A stretch of 64,000 bases of DNA, from NCBI GenBank assembly GCA_900095095.1, contig FMBT01000289.1, positions 1,116,001 to 1,180,000 on the forward strand, written 5' to 3'. Source of the DNA: Fragilariopsis cylindrus CCMP1102. Lineage: Eukaryota; Bacillariophyta; Bacillariophyceae; Bacillariales; Bacillariaceae. This document shows positions 9,256-19,474 of this stretch, in pieces; the stretch's first letter is position 1, and each line of letters begins with the position of its first letter. The position numbers and the translations under genes were made by a program. The notes under the pieces are model-generated. The model was not told the origin of the DNA, made no database searches, and saw nothing but the letters and a program-made list of their open reading frames with translations.

Positions 9256-11740
9256 CTAATCAACTTGTTCCATTGCTGATTCACCCTCATCATCATCGTC
9301 ATCCAAAGGTGGAAGGTCATCCATATCGTCCTCATCTGCGGCATCATCATCATCATCGTCGTCAATAGATAGACCTAACTTAACTAGACGGTGGATACGA
9401 GATGCGAAGGTAGCAGGCTCGTCAAGGGAGAATCCAGAAGTCAACAAGGATGTATCGTACATCAACCATATCAAATCCTTTACGGTCTTGTCACTTTGAT
9501 CAGCATCGGCCTTTTCACGAAGGGCCGAAATGATAGAGTTGGTTGGGTTGATTTCCATGGTCTTCTTGGACATCATGTATTGAGATTGAGTAGCATCACG
9601 AAGAGCTTGAGCCTTCATGATACGTTCCATGTTGGCAGACCAACCGTATTCACCGGTCACCAAAACACAAGGTGAGTCAGCAAGACGGTTCGAGGTTACA
9701 ACCTTTTCGACCTTGTCTCCTAATACTTCCTTCATAAGTTTGCATAGTGGTTCAGTCTTTTCCTTTGCTTCCTCGAAAGCAGCCTTCTCATCATCGTCGT
9801 CAGCAAGGTCAAGTCCTTCCTTGGTGGCAGATAAGAGTTTCTTTCCTTCGAATTCCTTCAATTGTTGAACGGCGTATTCGTCGATAGGGTCGATCATGAA
9901 AAGAACTTCGTATCCCTTCTTCTTGAGTTTTTCAAGGAATGGAGAGGTCTTGACGGCTTGGTAGGATTCACCAGTAATGTAGTAGATACCGGGTTGGTTA
10001 TCATCCATACGACTGACGTAATCCTCAAGAGAGGTCATTTCTTCACCAGACTTGGTCGACTTGTATCGCAATAACTTAGCAATCTTAGCACGGTTAGTGG
10101 AATCCTCATGGACACCAAGTTTAAGGTTCTTGGCGAATGCTTCGTAGAACTTGTTGTAGGTATCTTCATTTTCTTGCAAGTCGTTAAACATCTCGATACA
10201 TTTCTTGACAAGATTCTTCTTGATGACACGTAAAATCTTGTTTTGTTGAAGAGTTTCACGGGAGATATTTAGTGGTAAATCTTCTGAATCGACAACACCC
10301 TGAACGAATTGGAGCCATTCGGGCATAATTTCTTCACAGTTGTCCATGATGAAGACACGTCGTACGTATAACTTGATCTTGTTGAACTTTTTCTTGCTAC
10401 CACCATCGAATTGATCAAATGGGGCACGCTTCGGTGCGAATAGGATGGCCTTGAATTCGAGTTGTCCCTCAACAGAAAAGTGCTTCACGGCGGCATAATC
10501 TTCCCAATCGTTCGAAATAGACTTGTAGAAGGCAACGTATTCGTCATGAGTGACCTCATCAGGTTTGCGCATCCAAATAGGCTTCATACTGTTCAAATGT
10601 TCCCATTCGTGACTAACCTCCTTGATTTTCTTAGTCTTCTTTTCCTTCTTAGCTTCCTCTTCATCGTCGACTTCTTCGACCTTTGGCTTGTCATCATCAG
10701 CATCATCCTCGGCGTCTTCTTCTTCATCGTCATCATCATCATCTGTGACTTCCTTTTCGGTCGTCTTTTCGGTGTATAACATGACGGGGAAACCAATGAA
10801 TTCGGAATGTTTCTTGACCAAATCCTTCACACGTTTCTCTTCGAGGTATTCAGACATATCCTCCTTCATGTGAAGAATGATACGAGTTCCTCGCTTCAAA
10901 TCAGAATCGGCAATTTCGTTAACAGTAAAGGAACCACCAGCTTCTGAGATCCATGCGTAGCACTTATCATCGTTGTGCTTGGAATGAACTTCGACCTTAT
11001 CGGCGACCAAGTAGGCGGAATAAAAACCGACACCGAATTGACCGATCATCGAGATATCGGCACCGGCGGTCAGAGCCTCCATAAATCCTTTGGTACCGGA
11101 TTTGGCAATAGTACCAAGATTGTTAATCAAATCTGCCTTGGTCATACCAATACCAGAATCTTCAATGGTAAGAGTGTTGTTACTCTTATCAGCGATGAGC
11201 TTGATTTGGAGTTCAGGTTCAGAATCCATGACGGAAGCATCCGTCAAGGATTGGTACCGGACCTTATCAAGGGCATCGGAAGCATTGGAAATCAATTCAC
11301 GAAGAAAAATTTCCTTGTTGGAATAAAATGTGTTGATAATCAACGAAAGGAGCTGGTTGATATCAGCGGAAAAGGCGTAACTTTCAGATTCAGCTTCGGC
11401 GGCCTTTAATATTTTTTTTAATTCAATTCGATTTTTTTTTGAATAATTTGAAATGGATTCATTAAAATAGGTATGGCATTGACATTGACACGTTGGCAGG
11501 ACAGGAAGGAATTTATAAAGGAAAGAAGAATTGAGTGAGATGGATGAATCGGATTGACAATACTATTAACGGAGATTCAGTAAAAACAACGACCGAAATG
11601 ACCGAGAATTTTCGACAAAATATCCTTTCTCATTCAAAAGGACGAATTGAACGACCGACGCAAGATCTTCAGTCCTATCAGAGGAGATCATAGTTCATGT
11701 ATTGATCAAGACAAACATCGAAGGGAGTGTAACTCACCAT
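9256..11740 (-). CDS. HSP90: Cytosolic HSP90 chaperone
   Basis: Two coding exons on the minus strand give 716 residues. Exon 1 holds only the ATG (11738-11740) and runs straight into donor GTGAGT. The intron is 11404-11737 and exon 2 is 9256-11403, starting [19 protein letters not shown]. The N-domain has the ATP-lid and Bergerat motifs: [14 protein letters not shown], then [18 protein letters not shown] and [16 protein letters not shown] charged Asp/Glu/Lys linker sits near residues 225-265. The middle domain has [11 protein letters not shown], with the conserved Arg that contacts the ATP phosphate. The C-terminus is ESAMEQVD, a variant of the cytosolic MEEVD tail that docks TPR co-chaperones. 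No ER signal or KDEL is present, so the protein is cytosolic. It folds kinases, receptors and other clients. Codon use is more G/C-ending than in neighbours, as expected for high expression. Confidence 0.97.
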
Positions 11741-12421
11741 TTTAATAGTGTCTTTTTTTTAATAGCTCAAGCTAAAAGTATTTTGTTTTGCTGTTTTGTT
11801 TGCAAAATGAAATTATGAGAATGTAGTGTGACAAAAGAGGATTTATTTGGCGGCGGCTGTGTGTGTGCATTTTAATGAGAAATCTGACCGATTGAAAAAA
11901 TGAACGGTGTGTGGCGAAAAATAACAAAATATTCTTTCGAAATCTACGCGTTTTTACGCGCGACCGAAAATAAAGAGTTCAATCGAAGAAAAAGGAAGCA
12001 TAATAAAACAATGCTGGATGCACACACGATACGATACGGACTGTTGTCCAGACAGATGCAGACGTGGCAAACAAAGAACACGATTTAATTATGTTTTGTG
12101 GGGATTGTAGTTTGGTACTAGTACAGCCTTTTGTCTCATTGAGTCGAGTCATGAGTGATGGAGAAATACTTTTTAATTAAATTTTTTGCTTTTTGTAAAT
12201 AAATCGAATAAGCATGAAGCATGATCGAAGCATGAAGCATTGAGCATGCATGCAATAGAGCTCATCAATTCATAACTCTTTGATGTCGATTCGATTTTTT
12301 TCGATTCTTCAACAAATCAAATCAAAGCAATGCAAAGCAAAGCATATTTGAATATGACTACTAGTGTATAATTCTAATTCTAAGCACATAGACTTACACA
12401 TACACATACACAGTTTCGATT
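11741..12421. promoter_or_regulatory. Divergent promoter region, HSP90 and ICMT genes
   Basis: About 680 bases separate the two start codons. I looked for canonical heat-shock elements (alternating GAA/TTC at 5-base steps) and found no perfect three-unit site here. A two-unit GAA-TT-TTC site occurs at 11605-11612, inside the HSP90 intron. Short repeats of GAAGCATGAAGC type lie near 12220. The open frame at 11900-12088 has no recognisable product. Confidence 0.4.
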
Positions 12422-13561
12422 ATGGAAGAGATAATTGAAAGTTTACGACCAATCAGTAGATTTCTTGATCGAATACAATCCATTTTGGCATTGGATTTTT
12501 TAAACGAGTATCTACCGAAAGCAGACGAAGACGATCGTTTTCTCTTGGTGAATAAAGAAATTATAAAATCTGCAACACTAGCCACTGGATTGGGGATACA
12601 ATGGAGTCTTCATTTTTCCTGTGGATGTTATTTACTTTGGATATCATGGTGGCAGACGAATCAGCAACAACAACAACAGGAGGAGGATCTTCAAGATCAG
12701 CAAGATCAGCAGCAGCATTATGACAACAACACTCATTCTCATAGAGTATTAGCCATGACATTAGGGACGTGGTGCTTTTATATTACCGCTATGTGTACAT
12801 TTCATCTGTTAGAATTTTATGTGACAGCATTTTTCAATCCTACCGTGGTATCGAGTGACTCATTTTTAGTAAATCATTCCAAGGCCTATACGGTAGCTGC
12901 CATTATTGCCAGTACAGAATTTTGGTTCCGTTTTTGGTTTTTTAGTGATACAAGTAGAACGATGACGTTGACACCAACGATAACTACTACTACTACTACT
13001 ACGAATTACTTGTGGATATCAATAACAGTTTTGGGAATTGTAATGGTAATTGTGTCACAAATCATTCGATCGTGGGCGATGATGAAATGTGGAGAATCTT
13101 TCAATCATTACATTCAAACACAGAAAAAGGATAACCATATATTAGTAACGAATGGAATATATGCATGGCTACGACATCCATCCTATTTTGGATTTTACTA
13201 TTGGTCTGTTGGTACGCAATTAGTATTACATAATCCAATTTCTTGTGTATTATTTGCCTTGGCTGGTTGGAAATTCTTTTCACAACGTATACCGTATGAA
13301 GAACGATCATTGATACGTTTGTTCGGTGATGAATACTACGACTATGTGATGCGATCGTACGTGGGTATTCCATTCATACAATCGATTCCTAAAGATAAAA
13401 ATAAAGAAGGAGAAGATAGAGGTTTTCAACAACAAAACGAAACTGAAGTAGAATTAGAGGAAAAAGAAGAAGCCGAAGAAGATGATGACAAACATCATAA
13501 CGGAATGGAACATGAGATATCAAATGCGAATAACAATGGGTATGAAAAAAAGACTAACTAG
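12422..13561 (+). CDS. Protein-S-isoprenylcysteine O-methyltransferase (ICMT/Ste14)
   Basis: A 379-residue membrane protein. It methylates the carboxyl group of the C-terminal prenylcysteine on CaaX proteins such as Ras- and Rho-type GTPases, at the ER membrane. The signature is in the C-terminal third: NGIYAWLRHPSYFGFYYW (the RHPxYxG motif for SAM and substrate binding), a membrane hairpin, then RIPYEERSLIRLFGDEYYDY and VGIPFI, all standard ICMT. Hydrophobic segments occur near residues 50-80, 115-140, 155-180, 195-220 and 270-295. Three inserts are unlike the usual 280-290-residue family: a Gln/Asp-rich loop near residue 80-105, a Thr-rich loop near 180-195, and an acidic Glu/Asp-rich tail of about 60 residues. 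A single exon is sufficient. Confidence 0.92.
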   Translation: MEEIIESLRPISRFLDRIQSILALDFLNEYLPKADEDDRFLLVNKEIIKSATLATGLGIQWSLHFSCGCYLLWISWWQTNQQQQQQEEDLQDQQDQQQHYDNNTHSHRVLAMTLGTWCFYITAMCTFHLLEFYVTAFFNPTVVSSDSFLVNHSKAYTVAAIIASTEFWFRFWFFSDTSRTMTLTPTITTTTTTTNYLWISITVLGIVMVIVSQIIRSWAMMKCGESFNHYIQTQKKDNHILVTNGIYAWLRHPSYFGFYYWSVGTQLVLHNPISCVLFALAGWKFFSQRIPYEERSLIRLFGDEYYDYVMRSYVGIPFIQSIPKDKNKEGEDRGFQQQNETEVELEEKEEAEEDDDKHHNGMEHEISNANNNGYEKKTN

Positions 13562-14062
13562 CCAGCTTGTCTTTACAAGTATATACATAACAATGTAAAT
13601 AGTTGTATACATACTTTTAAGTTAAAACAGGAATGAAAAACTAAGTATAGTATTTAGAAAAAATAATTATTCGGATAAACTTTCGTTATATCAATACCGT
13701 TCTATAGTACTATTATTTGCAAATTTATACAGTGTAGTATTTTCTTTTTTTGTATACATATTATGTATATTCAATATGTAATCTTGGAGCTATACTTACC
13801 ATAAATTGTAATACGTACATCCCACACACGTCTGTCCCCAGTTATATAGTATAATATAATATAGTATGATATAATATATGCATCACGATACAAATATTAT
13901 TATGAAAGAAAATATCGAAAGTTTTAGTGAACATTATCATTCATATGGTTCGTAATTCAATAGTCCTACAAGTGAGTTCGTGAACAATATAAAATCGATC
14001 TTCTTTGTTCAAAGCCTTTGACTCGTTGCATGTTTTTGGCACCTTATTATTTGATAGAAATT
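13562..14062. other. Convergent 3' flanks, 501 bases
   Basis: This AT-rich spacer lies between the ICMT and CSN7 stops. It has a run of TATAATATAATATAG-type repeats near 13845-13880. No gene or RNA is supported. Confidence 0.6.
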
Positions 14063-15091
14063 TTAGATGCGTTTTCCAGCATCCATGAGGAAATTGCCAC
14101 TCATCCCACCACGACTACGTTTGGTGGATCTACTACGACCACTACCACCGGCACCCGAAGATTCGTGCCAAAAATTCCCTTGTGTTCCTCCCGAATTTTC
14201 TCCAAATATTGACCGTGCGACTGCATTATCACCACCACCACCGCTGCTGTTGCTGCCGTCTTTGGTGGTTGTCTTTTTTTGGTTTCGAACGTTTTTCCAG
14301 TACTGAGCTGTATCTTGCAACCCCTGTGTGACTTGTTCTTGAGCTTGAGTTACTTCGATCCCACTTTCCTCGAGGCGTCGGCCCAACCCTTGAAGTTCTG
14401 AAAGCAGGCTCGGAATTAGTGTTGGAGGAATATCTCGAGAAGACACAACGGGAAGGCATTCACCTTGCCAACCAAAAGTGCGCGTTTTCTGACAAAGCTT
14501 CCCCTTCAAAACATCAGCATACAAACACTGGACGATGACATCCTCCACATCTCGAATTGCCGTAGTAGTAGTAGTAGTAGTAGTAGCAGTAGTAGCATCG
14601 AATGAAATGCCCTCATCTTGCATCGTATCAGTCGTCAATCCCAAAGCTTCAGCTACGACGTCGTAAGAAATACGAGTTTTACCATCAAAACAAGCTTTTT
14701 GGATACAGGTCAAAACGGTTAGTTGTCTAAGCTTGGCCAAGGCCGGTTCGTTCAGTGGAAGATAATGTTCTGCTTCAGGTTGTCCCGTTGATTCGCCTTG
14801 TTTTTGATAGTCGTTCAAGGTACCAAAACTAAACAAATCGAGAGTATTAAATAGGCTGTTACTAGCAGCGGTGGTTTGTGGTTGTCCCTGCTGAGTTAAG
14901 AGTAACTGGGAACAACAGGTCTTGAATTCATCAAAACCACAGAAGATTTGCGGATGGGCTATAGTCTTTAGGGCTAATGATCGTACCGTAGAAAGATTCA
15001 TATTCGTCTCAATCAAATCCAAATAGGATCGCATGACACTAGTGCTATCGAGTAGTCCTGCTGTAGCGTCAGTCTCAGGGTTTGATGACAT
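14063..15091 (-). CDS. CSN7: COP9 signalosome subunit 7 (PCI domain)
   Basis: A 342-residue protein. The COP9 signalosome removes NEDD8 from cullins and so controls cullin-RING ubiquitin ligases; subunit 7 is one of its PCI scaffold subunits. Residues about 70-215 match CSN7: LFNTLDLFSFGTLNDYQKQ (the LLNLFxYGTYxDY pattern), then LNEPALAKLRQLTVLTCIQK, the winged-helix segment RISYDVVAEALGL, and VEDVIVQCLYADVLKGKLCQ (compare [20 protein letters not shown]). The CSNAP-type RDIPP end of the PCI domain follows. A poly-Thr tract (codons 170-178) interrupts the winged helix loop. The tail is a helix with many Gln residues and then Gly/Ser-rich and basic sequence (GRSRSTKRSRGG). The eIF3m and proteasome-lid PCI proteins are alternatives, but the CSN7 pattern is closer. 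Confidence 0.8.
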   Translation of the reverse strand: MSSNPETDATAGLLDSTSVMRSYLDLIETNMNLSTVRSLALKTIAHPQIFCGFDEFKTCCSQLLLTQQGQPQTTAASNSLFNTLDLFSFGTLNDYQKQGESTGQPEAEHYLPLNEPALAKLRQLTVLTCIQKACFDGKTRISYDVVAEALGLTTDTMQDEGISFDATTATTTTTTTTAIRDVEDVIVQCLYADVLKGKLCQKTRTFGWQGECLPVVSSRDIPPTLIPSLLSELQGLGRRLEESGIEVTQAQEQVTQGLQDTAQYWKNVRNQKKTTTKDGSNSSGGGGDNAVARSIFGENSGGTQGNFWHESSGAGGSGRSRSTKRSRGGMSGNFLMDAGKRI

Positions 15092-15416
15092 AATGGTTGT
15101 GTGTGTGTGTGTATGTGTACAATGAAATAAATGAAATCTCCTCTTCTTTAAATCAATGGCATGGACAACGTAGAAATCTCTTTGTTATTTGTTATTACAC
15201 TTTGATAACGGACTCTCTACGGTACTAGTATTCTTTATTTCGTCAACAATCAACAATAACAATACCGTAAGCAACTTCAAAAAACTAGAACTTTCGAAGC
15301 TGTGCAGAATCCAGCGCGGAAAAATCTTGTAAGAAAATAAGAGAAAATTATCTCCCCCAAATGAAAGTCAGATATAGTTTTCCTCACAGAGTGACGGTAA
15401 CGTTATCAGGTAACTA
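15092..15416. other. Upstream flank of CSN7 gene
   Basis: This 325-base promoter flank starts with a (GT)n tract at about 15096-15118 just before the ATG. No other structure is seen until the TA dinucleotide at 15415-15416, which is the target site of the adjoining MITE. Confidence 0.5.
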
Positions 15417-15776
15417 CTTCCTCCGTGCAACGCTTTTTGTCACGCGCGCTATCGTTTGAAAATTTTCGATTTTTTTAACGTGCATTTCACACACGCTAAT
15501 TTAGTCTGTCAGGTTGCCAATTTCAGAAGGAAATATAAAACTTCAGGATGTTGATATATGAAATCTGTGTAGAATAATAGTTTAGATGGAACCTTCAAAT
15601 TTTGAAAGATATTCTTTATTGATAGAGTTGCACACAGTTGAATGATGTATAGTTTTACTACAGTAGTATTTGCTAGTTATTTTTGGGCATTATTTAGTTT
15701 TTAATGATAGTGTGCTTAAGCGCTTCTTAATCTTCAAACGATAGCGCTGGTAACAAAAAGCGTTGCACGGAGGAAG
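15417..15776. mobile_element. Stowaway-like MITE (Tc1/mariner type), 360 bp
   Basis: The two ends are inverted repeats of 44 bases: 15417-15460 and, on the other strand, 15776-15733. Both start CTTCCTCCGTGCAACGC and are identical for the first 24 bases; 41 of 44 match overall. TA lies immediately outside each end (15415-15416 and 15777-15778), the target duplication made by Tc1/mariner transposases. The end resembles the CTCCCTCCGT end of plant Stowaway MITEs, which are also flanked by TA. The interior is about 270 bases, AT-rich, with no open frame, so this is a non-autonomous element that would need a transposase from elsewhere. The high similarity of the two ends suggests a fairly young insertion. 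Confidence 0.85.
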
Positions 15777-16333
15777 TACTGTACACTCTAACTACGACGT
15801 TCTAACTGCATGCAGTTAGACTAACTGCATTACTATACTTTTTTGCTGGAACCACTGAATGCTCTACTATTGTATGCAACCTATCTTAGAAAACTTCAAT
15901 ACCTTTTCCAATGACACTGCATCTATTCTCCTTCAATGAAAAAAAAATCACCCCCAAAACTAATCTTTTTTGATTTTTGGCAACTCAAATATTCTGATCA
16001 CATGCTTATACTCTAGAAACATAGAAGAAATTCGTGGAATTCTAGATCTGACTTCCTGTGTACTATAAAAGGACCCATGGTACAGTGTAGAGGCATTTGT
16101 TAACATAGTTCCTATCGAAGCTAAAGGAATATCTCTTCCAAGTACTACTTTTTGATGCAGTTGCAGCAATTCGCCCCATGCATGCTCAAATTGAAAGTAC
16201 ATTGAATTAAATAGATAATGATAAACAGTTTTCTATTCATATAAAGTTTGGAAGGGTAAAGCCGCATACTGTACTAACTAAAGAGCATTAGAAATAATTC
16301 CAATCTAGGAGGCAATTAAGGCATATCTTCTAT
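15777..16333. other. Intergenic flank downstream of the MITE
   Basis: This 557-base stretch has a small imperfect palindrome around TAACTGCATGCAGTTA near 15804-15819. A minus-strand open frame of 80 codons (15960-16202) ends in basic sequence but matches no family that I know. No further feature is supported. Confidence 0.4.
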
Positions 16334-19300
16334 CTAGCTTCTTTTCCTATTCTTCTTTCCTTTCTTAGATTTCTTGTTGCTCAAAGATGACTCTTTTTGG
16401 ATTGGATTATTCTCAGATTTTTCTGTTGTTATTGTAGCATGGTTCAATTTGGAAAAACTCTTTCCAATCATTTCTTCGTACTCATCAGCACTAGCAAATA
16501 TAGGGGCAGAAGAATCTTTTTTTGGTTTCTTTGATTTTCGACCGACAGGAATCTCCTCAACTGCATCTTCAGCCTCGTCCTCGTCGCTCTCGTCTTCCGC
16601 AAGGAAAGCCCCAAGGTCATCACCATCATCGTCACTATAATCGTCGTCCAATTCTCTGCCACCACCGAATCCACTCATGATTTTCTCCTCGTCAATATTT
16701 GGTTCATTGTCCAAATCATCATTCTGGGAATCGCTGTCCGAGTCTGCGTCTTCCATGAAAGCATCTTCGCCGCCATCGTTGTCCTGATTCTTTTTGTTAG
16801 CTTTGGTACCTTCGTTGTCTTCTTCTACATCCTCTTCATCGGATTCGTCGGATTTGCTAGTTTCGTCTTCTTTGGTTTTCATATCTACGTTTTGGTCTGA
16901 TTCGTCTGCATACAAATCTCCCCAATCACCCGTATCATCTAGGCCATCGTCTATATCCACTGGACCACCAGCAGCATCTTCCATTAGTGACTGAGCTAGA
17001 TTGTCAACAAATACTTCTTCTTCGTCATCAGTCTCCCACATTGCCTCGTACTCTTCAAACGCTTTACCTCCTCCGTCTAAGCCACCAGTTTCCTCGGCCG
17101 CATCCAACGCTTTCACTTGAGCATCATCCCGTACACCCTCGTCGTCGTCGTCGTCGTCATCTTCAGTGTTTGCGGTACTCGAATTATTACGCACAACTCC
17201 TTTCAATTCATCACGGCGTGCTCGTTCTAAAAAGAATTGATGGAAGAATTCATCCTGTTCACCGACATCAGTTCGATCCAAAAAGCTCGGATCGTTCACT
17301 GGTAATTCGAATCTAGTCTGCGGCTTTCCATTTCGACGGCTACCGGTACCATTTCCAGTTTGCTGTTGCTTCTGCATAAGTTTCTCTCGTGATTTTGGAT
17401 TGCGATAGGCAAACTTATCTAGAAAGGGTGCCAAACCAAAATCTTGAAGAGGATCACCGGCATAATCAATCTGACCGATATCATTTACAAATTTGGATAC
17501 AGATGGGTGGAAATGATGTTTTAGCAATGCAATTTCCCAACATGGCGGATTTCCTTTAGGATGGTATGATATATCGCTGTTAGTGGGGTCATTCTTCTGT
17601 TGATCACCATTCTCCATATCTTTTATATTGACAAGACCTGCTTTGGGTTCACGTTTCGTATCATCTAGGACTAACCAAGAGTTGGTCTCAGGATCTGGAA
17701 TGTCTTCCCAGGACTGACGGAGTCCTTCATGCGTTGTAGATATTTCTTGAAGTAAATACATACTCGCAGCAATCGACGGAGGCGGAGCATGCATCATAGC
17801 TGACAAGAGACGTTTAGAAAACACATGAACTCTATTGATATCCGTGTCATATTTCATTGCCTTATATAGAACGTTGAAGTACATTGTCATATGCTTGCCA
17901 TTAGATACCATATTTCCCTTTGTCAATGTAGCATACAATGCTCGGTAGAAACGATCCTTTTGACGCGTCTTTCCCTGACTCAATTGTTCTTCGTTCATTT
18001 TTCCATCTTCTTTGTCGTCCTGTTGGTCGTTATCGTCTTCTACTTGAGATCCAATCGCCAAATGAAAAAGTAACATAAGTGCTTGAGTACATGCACCAGG
18101 TGGGGATGTGTGAACTATACGGTACAGAGCATCTACGTGTTCTTCCATGTCCCTATCTTTTTCGGGAAGGTAGGGATGGGCACGATTCACACCTGTCAAT
18201 AGAGCTGAAAGTAAACGACTTTTCATCGTCCCGTCCAATGATGATGATTTACTAGACGATTTTTTCCTTTTTTTAATTTTGTCTTGTGCAACTGCCACTT
18301 CAAAAAGTCGAAAGTATGTCTTGATCAACGACGCAGGTAAAGAGAACGTATGAGAATCAGCTGTTTCTGTTTCTGTTGCTGTTGGTTTTCTCAATTGTAG
18401 TTGATTCAAAAACACGATACAATTGTACAATGCCTTTGGAGATAACTGTGGTCTGTGCGCCAATTGTTGAACTTCACGAGCCACTACGGTTTGCATATTC
18501 GTATGCTCTTGTAAAACAATTCGCAATTGATGTCCAGCAGCTGCAACCGTCTTCTTTTCTGGATCACCTAACTTATTGACCATCATATTCAGTAATTGAA
18601 TTTCTCCTTCTGGATTTGACGATAAGAGATTGCTCGCCGATCGTAGCGTTGCGATCTTTTGTAATTCCACCCCATCTTGAAGTGTTTGAGCCATGTATTG
18701 ACGTAGATACAGGTCATATTTTTCTCGAATCAATTCTTCAAATCTCCACAGCAGTAAAATCCTAGGAGAGAGTGTCTTTTTAACATTCGAGGACGATGAT
18801 GATGATTTTTTCCTGTTCTTGTTCTTCTTCTTATTGCCACTTTCAACAATATCTTCATTATCATCATTAGGATTATTATTGTATTCATCTTCATATTGAG
18901 AAAGAGGACGCTGCGCCAATGTTAATAGTTTCCGGTTCGGTGGGAGTAACGTATTGATGAATAAATCCTCTAACGCTTCAGCCGTTAACTGAGCGACACG
19001 TGAATTAGTTTTCCCACCACCACTACCACCATCCGAAGTTGAGCATCCAACCATACTCATCAATCCATCAAGAGCATAGAATTTATGAAGTGGATCTCCT
19101 GACAATGTAACAGCCATGGCAGCAATTCTATCCTTAAGGGTACCCTTTCTCATAGTATTTTCGACCCAATGTTCATCCTTTGCTGATTGTCCATTTTGAC
19201 CTTGTTTGAAAAGTCTCAATTCATTCGCATATATAGAATCAGCCATAGAACGATACTGACGAACCAATGCTGGTGATGGCGATGAGAATGATGATGTCGA

Positions 19301-19474
19301 GATGGAATCATCTCTTCCGGGAAGATCTTTCCCATACTCGTACCAAGTGCGAACGTCATCGTTAAATTGGATCAATGGAGCATGAAAACTAGTAGAAGAT
19401 GGAGGATCACCGACACCGCCGCCATCTTCTTTGTTGCGCCCTCTACGGCGGGGAGCTTTTGATGACTTGTTCAT
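16334..19474 (-). CDS. Ribosome biogenesis factor Noc1/Mak21/CEBPZ
   Basis: A single-exon, 1046-residue protein. The Noc1 (Mak21) protein pairs with Noc2 in the nucleolus to assemble early 60S pre-ribosomes; the human relative is CEBPZ. Residues about 70-480 are a helical HEAT-like region. Residues about 510-690 hold the CBF/Mak21 domain: GKHMTMYFNVLYKAMKYD, then HVFSKRLLSAMMHAPP and SIAASMYLLQEI, and later HPKGNPPCWEIALLKHHFHP, SVSKFVNDI and DPLQDFGLAPFLDKFAYRNP. These are the most conserved blocks of the family. The last 300 residues are extremely acidic (Asp/Glu runs), ending in a basic KKSKKGKKNRKRS tail, typical of nucleolar proteins. Length matches the family (about 1,000). It is divergent from the CoA-transferase gene. 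Confidence 0.92.
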   Translation of the reverse strand: MNKSSKAPRRRGRNKEDGGGVGDPPSSTSFHAPLIQFNDDVRTWYEYGKDLPGRDDSISTSSFSSPSPALVRQYRSMADSIYANELRLFKQGQNGQSAKDEHWVENTMRKGTLKDRIAAMAVTLSGDPLHKFYALDGLMSMVGCSTSDGGSGGGKTNSRVAQLTAEALEDLFINTLLPPNRKLLTLAQRPLSQYEDEYNNNPNDDNEDIVESGNKKKNKNRKKSSSSSSNVKKTLSPRILLLWRFEELIREKYDLYLRQYMAQTLQDGVELQKIATLRSASNLLSSNPEGEIQLLNMMVNKLGDPEKKTVAAAGHQLRIVLQEHTNMQTVVAREVQQLAHRPQLSPKALYNCIVFLNQLQLRKPTATETETADSHTFSLPASLIKTYFRLFEVAVAQDKIKKRKKSSSKSSSLDGTMKSRLLSALLTGVNRAHPYLPEKDRDMEEHVDALYRIVHTSPPGACTQALMLLFHLAIGSQVEDDNDQQDDKEDGKMNEEQLSQGKTRQKDRFYRALYATLTKGNMVSNGKHMTMYFNVLYKAMKYDTDINRVHVFSKRLLSAMMHAPPPSIAASMYLLQEISTTHEGLRQSWEDIPDPETNSWLVLDDTKREPKAGLVNIKDMENGDQQKNDPTNSDISYHPKGNPPCWEIALLKHHFHPSVSKFVNDIGQIDYAGDPLQDFGLAPFLDKFAYRNPKSREKLMQKQQQTGNGTGSRRNGKPQTRFELPVNDPSFLDRTDVGEQDEFFHQFFLERARRDELKGVVRNNSSTANTEDDDDDDDEGVRDDAQVKALDAAEETGGLDGGGKAFEEYEAMWETDDEEEVFVDNLAQSLMEDAAGGPVDIDDGLDDTGDWGDLYADESDQNVDMKTKEDETSKSDESDEEDVEEDNEGTKANKKNQDNDGGEDAFMEDADSDSDSQNDDLDNEPNIDEEKIMSGFGGGRELDDDYSDDDGDDLGAFLAEDESDEDEAEDAVEEIPVGRKSKKPKKDSSAPIFASADEYEEMIGKSFSKLNHATITTEKSENNPIQKESSLSNKKSKKGKKNRKRS

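Noticed and set aside
10462-11409. Several plus-strand frames opposite HSP90
   Set aside because: HSP90 is certain on the minus strand; the opposite frames are a by-product of its codon bias.
15960-16202. 80-codon minus-strand frame
   Set aside because: No domain, no homology that I can name, and it sits in AT-rich intergenic DNA; kept only as a remark in the spacer entry.
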